Positions 44,356 to 52,389 of a stretch of DNA of 64,000 bases are shown one piece after another. Numbering within the stretch: the stretch's first letter is position 1; every line of letters begins with the position of its first letter. The notes below the pieces were generated by a model. That model searched no databases. It was given only the letters and a program-made list of their open reading frames with translations, and was not told where the DNA came from. A program made the position numbers and the translations under genes. Where the stretch lies: positions 310,001 to 374,000 of the IMG/VR virus record IMGVR_UViG_3300027996_002186. One strand, given 5' to 3'. The DNA comes from a virus.

Positions 44356-44909
44356 TTTGTTAAAAAATTTAATTTCTTTTCTCTTCTAATTCTTATTATT
44401 TCACCTTCTATATCATACGATTCTAAAACGTTATTAACTAATTTAGCAACGTAGTTATCAACTATTAATGATATGTTTTCAGCGGTTCTATCAAGATATT
44501 TCAATTTATCTAATATTCCCTTTGATGATATCAACATTTCAACTAAATACTCATTGAATTCATCAATATCAAACATAATTTGAAATAATTCTAATCTCTT
44601 ACCATCGTCATGTTCACCTTGGAATATAGGAGGAGGCTTCAAAAATATTTTATGTAAAACTTTAGCAACTGCTGGTAAAACTAAATCAAGTGTATCATCT
44701 TCTCCTTCATAGAAACTACCCTCTAAATCTTCTCTATCGAAAATACTAGTATCATCAATAACTTGGTTTAGTATCTTAATAAATTCAGGTTTTAGTTTTT
44801 CATCAACTCTATTTGATAACTCACCAACTATATACTGTCTGTACTTTATATTAGACTTGATATCAAATAATGTAACTTTAACTTTATCCTTTCTTGTTTG
44901 GTTTGACAT
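44352..44909 (-). CDS. Hypothetical helical protein in the chaperone operon
   Basis: 185 residues, mostly helical and charged, with LVLPAVAKVLHKIFLKPPPIF in the middle. No family recognised. Its start overlaps the GrpE stop. A virion-assembly client or chaperone adaptor is possible; inference from position only. Confidence 0.6.
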   Translation of the reverse strand: MSNQTRKDKVKVTLFDIKSNIKYRQYIVGELSNRVDEKLKPEFIKILNQVIDDTSIFDREDLEGSFYEGEDDTLDLVLPAVAKVLHKIFLKPPPIFQGEHDDGKRLELFQIMFDIDEFNEYLVEMLISSKGILDKLKYLDRTAENISLIVDNYVAKLVNNVLESYDIEGEIIRIRREKKLNFLTK

Positions 44910-45412
44910 TATTTACCCAATATTATTTTAGGATATCTAAATGGTTTACCATTTAGTGTATATCCCTTACTAATTACATCAATTATTTTAGATTCACCAA
45001 TATCAACAACACTTATAGGTTCGTGTAATTCACTATCATAAGTCTCTGTTTGTATCGATTCTATACCTTGTGATTTCAAGAAACTATTAACCTTAGAAGA
45101 TATTAGAGATACTCCTTCTTTGGCTTCTTCGTTAGTTATAGATTTCAACGCAAGTGATATATCACTATCCATATCAAGTATAGAACTAAGCATTTTAACC
45201 TTAGTATTATTTACTAATTCTTCCTTTTCCTTATAAGTTCTCTTTTTATAATTATCAAATTCAGCAGCTAATCTAAGATTAGCGTTGTTTTTATATTCTT
45301 CTAATAGCTCATTTAATGATACTTCACCAGCATCATCATGTATAATCTTAAATGATTCTTTATCTTCCGCTAATAGTTTCTTATCTCTCAAAAATTCTAT
45401 TGTTTCTTCCAT
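44909..45412 (-). CDS. grpE: GrpE nucleotide-exchange factor
   Basis: 167 residues from the ATG at 45412, one base after the previous stop. Long N-terminal helix with LRLAAEFDNYKKRTYKEKEEL (the R-x-x-A-x-[FL]-x-N-[YF]-x-[KR]-R signature), four-helix core, and beta wing with VDIGESKIIDVISKGYTLNGKPFRYPKI (the G-Y-x-x-x-x-[KR]-x-[IL]-R-x-[AP]-x-[VI] pattern). It would recycle ADP from DnaK. Confidence 0.93.
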   Translation of the reverse strand: MEETIEFLRDKKLLAEDKESFKIIHDDAGEVSLNELLEEYKNNANLRLAAEFDNYKKRTYKEKEELVNNTKVKMLSSILDMDSDISLALKSITNEEAKEGVSLISSKVNSFLKSQGIESIQTETYDSELHEPISVVDIGESKIIDVISKGYTLNGKPFRYPKIILGK

Positions 45413-45413
45413 C

Positions 45414-45899
45414 TTAATAATTAAATTTAAGCATTTTTCTAATATGATTGGAGTTATATAATTCATAAGTGATGTTCTTATCAACAATCTTATGTATCTC
45501 TAATTTCGCTAATTTTGTTTTAAATACCTCGATATAATCAACTAAATCCTTTAAAGAATTTGTCCAATTAATAGATGGTTCCCAATAATCAGGAAATTTA
45601 TCTAAGAACTTATCAACAGTATTATCAAATGCTTTTCTACTTGTTAGTAGTAAGGTACCCTCTTTCTTTGTTTTGTTTGCTAAAAACTCAGCTACATGAG
45701 TATTGAATTTGTGTATAAGGTTATCGGTTTCGATAACTTTTAATAATCCAATAATTAAAGCATCTCTTTCTGTTATTTCCATTTCTTCGTTACTCTCAAG
45801 TAATTTTTGTCCTTCTTTGTCTGATCCAAGTATGTAATATACATACGAGTCCCACACACACCTACGAATTAGGTCCTCTGCGCATAAAGTAATTTTCAT
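45414..45899 (-). CDS. Hypothetical helical protein
   Basis: 161 residues with CAEDLIRRCVWDSYVYYI at the start and a helical body. Not recognised. First gene of the grpE-dnaJ operon; the stop-to-start distance to grpE is one base. Confidence 0.6.
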   Translation of the reverse strand: MKITLCAEDLIRRCVWDSYVYYILGSDKEGQKLLESNEEMEITERDALIIGLLKVIETDNLIHKFNTHVAEFLANKTKKEGTLLLTSRKAFDNTVDKFLDKFPDYWEPSINWTNSLKDLVDYIEVFKTKLAKLEIHKIVDKNITYELYNSNHIRKMLKFNY

Positions 45900-46060
45900 A
45901 TTTAATATCTAATTTATTATTATACACAAAATAAAAACAAAGTTTATGCAAAAACAACTAACACTAAAGTAGATCACATCTAAAATTTCGACCTTGTTAA
46001 AGGTATAAATAAATTTTTCTCAAATATTCAAATAAATTTTTTTATTTTAATTATATTATA

Positions 46061-46068
46061 TATATTTG
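46061..46068 (+). promoter_or_regulatory. Host-type -7 element
   Basis: TATATTTG, 18 bases before the ATG at 46086. The upstream 45900-46060 stretch is very AT-rich and holds no gene. Confidence 0.55.
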
Positions 46069-46085
46069 CAAATAAATAAATTAAA

Positions 46086-46301
46086 ATGGAATTAGAAGAA
46101 AAATTAGAATTAAACAAACTTATAAGAAAGTATGATGGTGAAAACTCATTTATACTTTCTTTACAGAAATCATTAAAAACATCTAAGTATTTGGATAAAG
46201 TTATGGTAGGGAAAAAGACTCTTAAAGTATTAAGTGATAAACAATATCAAGCGGCTAAAACAACATTTGTGATAATCTTTAACCCAGATATTGATATTTA
46301 A
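46086..46301 (+). CDS. Small hypothetical protein
   Basis: 71 residues, Lys-rich (MELEEKLELNKLIRKYDGEN, then SLKTSKYLDKVMVGKKTLKV). Behind a host-type promoter, so probably early. No family recognised. Confidence 0.58.
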   Translation: MELEEKLELNKLIRKYDGENSFILSLQKSLKTSKYLDKVMVGKKTLKVLSDKQYQAAKTTFVIIFNPDIDI

Positions 46302-46303
46302 AG

Positions 46304-46495
46304 ATGATAGGTATTAAAATGTTGGTGGATGTGAAAACACTATTTGGGGTTGTGTTAAAGAATAACACTTACCGTATTGGTAAATTTACATTTGGTGTCG
46401 TTAATAAACTCAACAAGAATGGATCATTTACAACAAAACATGGTAGTAAATCAATTACATTCTCACCAAATCAATTTAAACAAATAATAATATAG
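46304..46495 (+). CDS. Small hypothetical protein
   Basis: 63 residues, basic, predicted small beta-barrel (VLKNNTYRIGKFTFGVVNKL, FTTKHGSKSITFSP). It starts 2 bases after the previous stop. A later ATG (MLVDVKTLF) is possible. Confidence 0.55.
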   Translation: MIGIKMLVDVKTLFGVVLKNNTYRIGKFTFGVVNKLNKNGSFTTKHGSKSITFSPNQFKQIII

Positions 46496-46525
46496 TAATT
46501 ATTGTTTATTTTGTAATAAATTCCT

Positions 46526-46533
46526 TATATTTG
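46526..46533 (+). promoter_or_regulatory. Host-type -7 element
   Basis: TATATTTG in a TTCCTTATATTTGT context almost the same as that at 782-794 and 2871-2883; TTG at 46502 gives a 21-base spacer. ATG at 46563. Confidence 0.6.
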
Positions 46534-46562
46534 TTTATTATTAAACCACTAAAGAAAAAGAT

Positions 46563-46976
46563 ATGATTACAGACAGCAAAATTGACAAAGTACAGAATAG
46601 AATCAAAGCAGCAATAGCTAAAATTGAGAAAGAAGAAAATGTGAAAATATCTTTCGGTAATATTAGATATAATAGTGCATACTATACCTCACAACTAAAA
46701 GTATCAACCACAGAAAAGAGTAACAAAGTTACTAATGTATATGAGGGTATCTGTAAGAGATTAGGATTTACTCAGAACATAATTGGTATGAAATTCATGT
46801 CTGGTAAAATTTTAATGGAAATTGTTGATATAAAAACCAGAAATAGAAAATATCCTATCTTAACTACTGGTAGTAATGGTAAAAGCTATAAACACACAGT
46901 TGGTCAAGTTAAAACATTAATCGGCGGTGATAAAATCATCAATAGAAATGCTAATTTAGATAAAATACTAAGTTAG
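46563..46976 (+). CDS. Hypothetical basic protein
   Basis: 137 residues, pI high (KIDKVQNRIKAAIAKIEKEE, KSYKHTVGQVKTLIGG). No recognised domain. Early by promoter. The 46977-47062 gap holds only a 17-codon frame. Confidence 0.58.
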   Translation: MITDSKIDKVQNRIKAAIAKIEKEENVKISFGNIRYNSAYYTSQLKVSTTEKSNKVTNVYEGICKRLGFTQNIIGMKFMSGKILMEIVDIKTRNRKYPILTTGSNGKSYKHTVGQVKTLIGGDKIINRNANLDKILS

Positions 46977-47062
46977 AATTATAAATATTTATGATATGCT
47001 AGACCGTATTCAATTATATATAATGACAGCAAAAACAGTGAAAAAATAAAAGATATAGTAAT

Positions 47063-47599
47063 ATGAATATAGTAATAATGGGACCACCCGGTGCGGGTAA
47101 AGGAACTATCTGTGAAAAACTAACTAAAGATTATAATTATAAATTGATTTCTGCTGGAGATTTACTCAGAGAAGAGAAATCGTCTGGTAGTGAATTAGGT
47201 AATGAAATTGCCTCTATCATAGACAAAGGCAATTTAGTCCCTGATGGGATGATAACCACTATAATATTAAGTGAGTTGGATGATAATGAAGATGATTCAT
47301 TTTTAGTTGATGGTTACCCAAGAACAATAAGACAAGGAAATAGCCTAGATAATATGATGGATGTTTCAAAGGTTATTTGGTTAAATGTTAGTGAAGAAAC
47401 AACTATTAAAAGAAATTTAAATAGAGGTAAAACTTCAAATAGACCAGATGATGCAAATGAAGAAGTTATAAAAGAAAGAATAAAAAATTACAATGAAACA
47501 TCCGCACCCTTAAAAGATTTCTATAAGGAGAGGATAATTGAAATTGATGGAGAAGGAACACCTGATGAAGTTTATGAATTAATTAAAAATAAGATTTAA
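47063..47599 (+). CDS. adk: Adenylate kinase
   Basis: 178 residues. GPPGAGKGTICEKL (P-loop), SAGDLLREE (AMP site), GYPRTIRQ (core motif) and RPDDANEEVIKERIKNYNETSAPL. The LID is of the short type (no zinc or long insert). Converts AMP + ATP to 2 ADP. It is 7 bases upstream of the lipoyl-domain gene. Confidence 0.93.
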   Translation: MNIVIMGPPGAGKGTICEKLTKDYNYKLISAGDLLREEKSSGSELGNEIASIIDKGNLVPDGMITTIILSELDDNEDDSFLVDGYPRTIRQGNSLDNMMDVSKVIWLNVSEETTIKRNLNRGKTSNRPDDANEEVIKERIKNYNETSAPLKDFYKERIIEIDGEGTPDEVYELIKNKI

Positions 47600-47606
47600 A
47601 TAATAT

Positions 47607-48086
47607 ATGAGTTTTTTGGAAATGACTGTTCCAAGTCCGGGTGAATCTATTAGTGAAGTTGAAATTTCCACTTGGTTAGTATCAGATGGTGATTATGTTA
47701 AGAAAGACCAATCAATCGCAGAAGTAGATTCAGACAAAGCAACTTTAGAATTACCAGCAGAAGAATCTGGTATTATTAAGATAAAGGTTGAAGAAGGTCA
47801 GTCGGTAAGAATTGGGGAGGTGGTTTGTTTGATAGACTTATCAACATCCGAAAAAAATAAAACAGTCGTAAAGAAGAAAGAAGAAGGTAGATTAGAAGTC
47901 GGAAGACAATTAAATATAGAATATAAAATAGGAGATATTGTTAGATGGTGTTGGTCAGAACAACACAGAAGCACTTACTTCATTATCAGTATAGATAATA
48001 AGGGAGTTATGTTGAAACAGAATTTTGGAATGGGACAAACGCTAACAGGTAAAATACACATATCAGAAATTGAATTGGACTATTAA
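47607..48086 (+). CDS. Free-standing lipoyl-domain protein
   Basis: 159 residues. Residues 1-78 are a lipoyl domain of 2-oxoacid dehydrogenase E2 type: VPSPGESISEVEI, VKKDQSIAEVDSDKATLELP with the lipoylation Lys44 in DKA, and GQSVRIGEVVCLID. No E3-binding or acyltransferase domain follows; instead a Lys-rich linker and a ~60-residue beta domain (GDIVRWCWSEQHRSTYFIIS...). In the family these domains are swinging arms. It might mimic or compete with host E2 for lipoylation, or act as a carrier. Possibly co-transcribed with adk. Confidence 0.85.
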   Translation: MSFLEMTVPSPGESISEVEISTWLVSDGDYVKKDQSIAEVDSDKATLELPAEESGIIKIKVEEGQSVRIGEVVCLIDLSTSEKNKTVVKKKEEGRLEVGRQLNIEYKIGDIVRWCWSEQHRSTYFIISIDNKGVMLKQNFGMGQTLTGKIHISEIELDY

Positions 48087-48093
48087 AAGAACA

Positions 48094-48117
48094 AACCAGA
48101 TTATATCTGGTTTTTTT
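48094..48117 (+). terminator. Intrinsic terminator
   Basis: AACCAGAT, a 3-base loop, ATCTGGTT and a T-run. The T-run leads directly into the late-promoter-like motif of the next gene. Confidence 0.8.
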
Positions 48118-48124
48118 ATATATA
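48115..48124 (+). promoter_or_regulatory. Late-promoter-like motif TTTATATATA
   Basis: TTTATATATA, AAAA, ATG at 48129: the 4-base spacing. It overlaps the terminator T-run. Confidence 0.5.
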
Positions 48125-48128
48125 AAAA

Positions 48129-49394
48129 ATGAAGAAATTGTCAAAATATTTAGAATTTATAAATGAAAGCTCAGATTACAAGGGTTATTCAATTCCTTCT
48201 TATAAGGAAGCTGTTGAGTTATGCTCAAAAAATGCTGCTTTTTATGAATCTAAAATGATTGTTGATGGATTTAATGTATCTGTATTCAATTACAGACTAA
48301 CAAGTTATAAGGATTTTGCTAACCCTCTTGATCACAAACCAGAATTAAAAGGTTATGAAATGAGGGGGTTAACATTCATTTTTAATGAAGATGGTACATT
48401 ATTCAATAGATATGTGTTGCTTGAAAAATTCTTTAATATAAATCAAGTTCCGGAATCAATGTATTCCATTGTTAAGGATTATAAAATAAAATATGTTAAT
48501 AATAAAGAAGATGGTTCAATAGCGACATTCGTGAAATTACCAAATGGTAAAATTGTTGGTAAATCTAAAATGGGGTTTGATAATGACCAATCAAATGGTA
48601 TTAATAGAATATATCAAAATGATACTGAAATAAAGACATTAGTTAACTGGTGTTTAGATAATGATATAATACCTATATTTGAATATGTCGCTCCTCATAA
48701 TAGAATTGTATTGAGATATACACAAGAGGAATTGATACTTTTAAGATTAAGAGATAATAAAACCGGTAAACATATCGATATACAAGACCACTTAGATAAG
48801 ATTGGTTCGACTAAGATTGCTCCATTCGAAGATGATCACCAAGGTAACTTGGATAAGTTAATTGAATTGGTTGCTAATCAAGTTGATAAAGAGGGATGTG
48901 TTGTACAAGCTGAGGATAGTGAAGGTAGAGATTTCTTCTTCAAATTAAAGACTCCTTGGTATTGTGAGCGTCATGGTTTATTAACTAATGATATTTACAG
49001 AGAACACATTATAATAGGATATATCTTAGATGATAAGATTGATGATATTCTTAGTCAAATACCAGAGGATGAAGTTGAAGCACATACAAGAATAAATAAG
49101 ATTATTGTAATAGTTAAGAGAGCTATAGATGATAAGATGGAAGATATCAAGAAGTCATATCAGGTATTTCTTGATATGGGGGAAGACAGAAAAGAGTATG
49201 CTCTTACACATATGAAGGCAGAACCTAACTTCTGTTATGTTATGAATTTAGCAAACGGTAAAGATCTTTATGATATAGCTAAAGAGCACGTAAGAGATAA
49301 GACTAAGAGGTTGATGATATCAAGAGATTGGTTACAGAAAATAGACCCAACACTTTTCTTCCAAGACCCGGAAGAAGATGAAGAGAATAATTAA
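48129..49394 (+). CDS. rnlA: Capsid-targeted RNA ligase (T4 Rnl1 type)
   Basis: 421 residues. Leader MKKLSKYLEFINES with a predicted cut after Glu13. Then a T4 RNA ligase 1 homologue: FNYRLTSYKDF, GYEMRGLTFIF (Arg79-Gly), RYVLLEKFFNINQVPES, KEDGS with nucleotidyl Lys126, FEYVAPHNRIVL and FFKLKTPWY (K-x-K-x-x-W). T4 Rnl1 is 374 residues; the excess is mainly the leader and a longer C-terminal helical domain. Joins 5'-phosphate and 3'-OH ends in RNA, repairing tRNA cut by anticodon nucleases. Confidence 0.9.
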   Translation: MKKLSKYLEFINESSDYKGYSIPSYKEAVELCSKNAAFYESKMIVDGFNVSVFNYRLTSYKDFANPLDHKPELKGYEMRGLTFIFNEDGTLFNRYVLLEKFFNINQVPESMYSIVKDYKIKYVNNKEDGSIATFVKLPNGKIVGKSKMGFDNDQSNGINRIYQNDTEIKTLVNWCLDNDIIPIFEYVAPHNRIVLRYTQEELILLRLRDNKTGKHIDIQDHLDKIGSTKIAPFEDDHQGNLDKLIELVANQVDKEGCVVQAEDSEGRDFFFKLKTPWYCERHGLLTNDIYREHIIIGYILDDKIDDILSQIPEDEVEAHTRINKIIVIVKRAIDDKMEDIKKSYQVFLDMGEDRKEYALTHMKAEPNFCYVMNLANGKDLYDIAKEHVRDKTKRLMISRDWLQKIDPTLFFQDPEEDEENN

Positions 49395-49419
49395 AGAGAG
49401 TTTTTAACTCTCTTTTTTT
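49393..49419 (+). terminator. Intrinsic terminator
   Basis: AAAGAGAGTT, TTT, AACTCTCTTT and further T. As at 48094, it runs straight into a TTTATATATA motif. Confidence 0.8.
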
Positions 49420-49426
49420 ATATATA
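49417..49426 (+). promoter_or_regulatory. Late-promoter-like motif TTTATATATA
   Basis: TTTATATATA followed by CTATTA and ATG at 49433. Six-base spacing. Confidence 0.45.
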
Positions 49427-49432
49427 CTATTA

Positions 49433-50116
49433 ATGGAATATCTACAAACATATAAACTATTTGAAAGTGATTCTTCAATGCCGGAATTATCCGAACAAGA
49501 ATTAAAAGATGATGAACTTTATAGTTATATAGGTGATATATGTCAAGAATTAAAAGATGATGGGTTAGAAGTTAGAATAAAAATAAGTGATTGTTCTAAA
49601 GTAGGTAATATGTTATGTGATGATGTGGTTTCTATCTGGACAAACGTTCCATCATCAATTGATATATCTAATAGGATTAATGATATTATTGAATATAGCG
49701 AGATAAAGGAAACCTATGATAGATTGATTGAGTATTTTGCATCAAAGGGGTATGATAATTATGAATTGAAAAGATTTAATTTTGAAGATGGTTCTATTTA
49801 TTTGGATTTTGATGGTGATGAGAATAAAAAATCAGAATCATTTAAGATAGAATTTTACAAATCAGTTAATCATATAATAGAATCTAAAACGACATCTAAA
49901 TTAAAATTTAACAAACAATCTAGAAAGAAAGGTGCTAAGACTGATGTTTATAACGTAGTTAAGAATGGTACTACAATAGGTCAAGTTAAATGGTATAGTA
50001 GATTACGTGGTTATGGTTTCTTGCCACCTACTGGCGATGAAGCAGAAGTAAAGGAATTTGTTAAAGAAGTTTCTAGACTACGTAGAGAAGAAATGAAAAA
50101 GAACAAAAAGAAGTAA
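49433..50116 (+). CDS. Capsid-targeted polyprotein C
   Basis: 227 residues. Leader MEYLQTYKLFES (compare MKYLKKYKLFES in A and B). Residues ~15-145 are the domain shared with A and B (DICQELKDDGLEVRI, TYDRLIEYFASKGYDNYEL). IIESK at 148-152 is the internal site. The C-terminal ~75 residues are basic, with VYNVVKNGTTIGQVKWYSRL and a Lys-rich tail, suited to nucleic-acid binding. The stop overlaps the next start. Confidence 0.63.
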   Translation: MEYLQTYKLFESDSSMPELSEQELKDDELYSYIGDICQELKDDGLEVRIKISDCSKVGNMLCDDVVSIWTNVPSSIDISNRINDIIEYSEIKETYDRLIEYFASKGYDNYELKRFNFEDGSIYLDFDGDENKKSESFKIEFYKSVNHIIESKTTSKLKFNKQSRKKGAKTDVYNVVKNGTTIGQVKWYSRLRGYGFLPPTGDEAEVKEFVKEVSRLRREEMKKNKKK

Positions 50117-50337
50117 TGGATAAGGTTGAAAAGAAAAAATATCTAAAACGATTAGAAGCTAAAAGGAAGAGCAGACGTAGAAGAATTAAGAAATTTTTAG
50201 ATTTTAGAAAGTCTGAACCAAAAACATCTAAGTTTAATTCAATAGCTAGCTCACCACTACCTGGTCCTATGTCTGTGGGTCGAAGTTTGGGTAGTGGACC
50301 AGGATCCGTAGATATTATTTCACAAACATCAAATTAA
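50116..50337 (+). CDS. Small Arg/Lys-rich protein
   Basis: 73 residues. Strongly basic helix (KKKYLKRLEAKRKSRRRRIKK), then a Pro/Gly/Ser-rich tail (PLPGPMSVGRSLGSGPGS). Likely nucleic-acid-binding, perhaps a head-packaged condensing protein given that it is coupled to the polyprotein C gene. It has no capsid-targeting leader. Confidence 0.58.
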   Translation: MDKVEKKKYLKRLEAKRKSRRRRIKKFLDFRKSEPKTSKFNSIASSPLPGPMSVGRSLGSGPGSVDIISQTSN

Positions 50338-50460
50338 TACTAAACTTTTTATTCAATATTTATATAATTTAAGTATCATTAAAAAATGGTAGTGACATTT
50401 TGTCATACTATTTATTTTGGTACAATAATTGAAATTAATAATAAAAAATAAATAAATTAT

Positions 50461-52341
50461 ATGAGTAAAGAAACTACAATAATTGGTATTGACTTAGGAA
50501 CAACAAATAGTTGTTTAGCAGTTGTTCAAGGTGGAGAACCTATTGTTATTACTAATTCAGAAGGTAAGAGAACTACCCCATCAGTTGTTGGATTCACAGA
50601 CAATGATAGAAAGATTGGTGATCCAGCCAAAAGACAAGCGGTTACTAATCCTGAGAAAACTGTTTATTCAATTAAACGTTTCATAGGTAAAGACTTTTCT
50701 GTTTGTAAAAGTGAAGTATCAAAGGTACCTTACAAGTTAGTAAAAACGGGGTCAAATGTCCCAGGTGTTAAAATAGATGATAGAGTCTATACACCACAAG
50801 AAATTTCAGCAATGATTCTACAAAAAATGAAGAAAACGGCTGAAGAGTTTTTAGGTCACGAGGTGGAAAGAGCAGTTATTACTGTTCCAGCTTATTTTGG
50901 TGATGCTGAAAGAACAGCAACTATCGAAGCAGGAGAAATTGCTGGTTTGAAAGTTGAAAGAATTATAAACGAACCAACTGCTGCAGCTTTAGCTTACGGG
51001 TTAGACAAAAAGAATACAGATTCTAAGATTCTTGTATTTGATTGTGGTGGTGGTACACATGATGTTTCAGTTTTAGAAATTGGTGATGGTGTTTTTGAAG
51101 TTAAATCTACGGATGGTGATACTCATTTAGGTGGTGATGATTTCGATAATGCGATTATTGACTGGATGGTAAAAGAATTCAAATCAGAATATGGTATGGA
51201 TTTAACAAAAGATCCAATGGCTCTTCAAAGGTTGAAGGAAGCTGGTGAAAAAGCAAAAATCGAGTTATCAACATCAACACAAACTGAAATAAATCTACCT
51301 TACATCACAGCTAAAGATGGTACACCGTTACACTTTGTTAAGAAGTTATCAAACTCTAAGTTTGAACAAATGACTTCTAAGTTAGTGGATAGAACTATCG
51401 CTTGTGCGAAAAGTGCTCTCAAAAGCGCAGGGTTGAAACCAGCAGACATTGACGAGGTTATACTTGTTGGTGGTTCTACTAGAATCCCAGCTATTCAAAA
51501 AGCTGTTGAAGATTATATTGGTAAAACACCTAATAAATCAGTAAACCCAGATGAAGTTGTTGCTCTTGGAGCGGCTATTCAAGGAGCTGTTTTAGGAGGA
51601 GGAATTACAGATGTTTTACTTCTTGATGTAACACCCCTTTCACTAGGTATTGAAACAATGGGGTCAGTAATGACTAGATTGATTGATGCTAATACAACGA
51701 TTCCTACTCGTAAGGCGGAAACGTTTTCAACGGCATCTGATAATCAACCATCTGTTGAGATTCATGTTTTACAAGGTGAAAGACCAATGGCAAAAGATAA
51801 TCGTGACTTAGGTAGATTCCATTTAGATGGTATAATGCCCGCTCCAAGAGGTATTCCTCAAGTTGAAGTTACATTAGATATCGATGCTAATGGAATCCTT
51901 TCTGTTTCTGCTAAAGATAAGGCTACTGGTAAAGAGAATAAAATTCGAATTGAAGGTGGTTCTCAATTATCTAAAGAAGAAATTGAAAGAATGAAGTCTG
52001 AAGCTGAGGCTAACGCTGAAACAGATAAAATCGAAAGAGATAAAGTTGATAAACTTAATGAAGTAGATAACTTAATGTTTCAGACAAATAAGCAGATGAA
52101 GGAATTCTCTGAACAATTAACGGAGGAGGATGTTAATTCTCTAAAGTCTGATCTTGAAGAGGTTCAAAAAGCTCATTCTGAACAAGACATTGAAAAGATG
52201 GATGAAACATCCAAGAAATTGAGTGAAACTTGGTCAGTAATCAGTACTAGGCTATACCAAGAAACAAATGAGGCCGAATCGACAGAAGAGGTCGTAGATG
52301 AAGGTGAAGTGGAAGACACTCCATTTGAAGAGGTAGATTAA
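50461..52341 (+). CDS. dnaK: DnaK (Hsp70) chaperone
   Basis: 626 residues, full length: [75 protein letters not shown], the [11 protein letters not shown] linker, substrate domain and helical lid, ending DTPFEEVD. The DnaK phosphate-2 motif has His (GGGTHD) where most have Phe. With phage DnaJ and GrpE it makes a complete Hsp70 cycle. The 50338-50460 gap is AT-rich. Confidence 0.97.
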   Translation: MSKETTIIGIDLGTTNSCLAVVQGGEPIVITNSEGKRTTPSVVGFTDNDRKIGDPAKRQAVTNPEKTVYSIKRFIGKDFSVCKSEVSKVPYKLVKTGSNVPGVKIDDRVYTPQEISAMILQKMKKTAEEFLGHEVERAVITVPAYFGDAERTATIEAGEIAGLKVERIINEPTAAALAYGLDKKNTDSKILVFDCGGGTHDVSVLEIGDGVFEVKSTDGDTHLGGDDFDNAIIDWMVKEFKSEYGMDLTKDPMALQRLKEAGEKAKIELSTSTQTEINLPYITAKDGTPLHFVKKLSNSKFEQMTSKLVDRTIACAKSALKSAGLKPADIDEVILVGGSTRIPAIQKAVEDYIGKTPNKSVNPDEVVALGAAIQGAVLGGGITDVLLLDVTPLSLGIETMGSVMTRLIDANTTIPTRKAETFSTASDNQPSVEIHVLQGERPMAKDNRDLGRFHLDGIMPAPRGIPQVEVTLDIDANGILSVSAKDKATGKENKIRIEGGSQLSKEEIERMKSEAEANAETDKIERDKVDKLNEVDNLMFQTNKQMKEFSEQLTEEDVNSLKSDLEEVQKAHSEQDIEKMDETSKKLSETWSVISTRLYQETNEAESTEEVVDEGEVEDTPFEEVD

Positions 52342-52347
52342 AACAAA

Positions 52348-52378
52348 AAACCCAGTCAATTTTGACTGGGTTTTTTTT
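52348..52378. terminator. Bidirectional intrinsic terminator
   Basis: AAACCCAGTCAA and TTGACTGGGTTT with T-runs on both strands, between the convergent dnaK and the gene at 52390. Confidence 0.88.
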
Positions 52379-52389
52379 ATTACTTATGT

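Noticed and set aside
46981-47050. 17-codon frame MLDRIQLYIMTAKTVKK
   Set aside because: Too short and without promoter or conserved pattern; more likely untranslated leader of adk.
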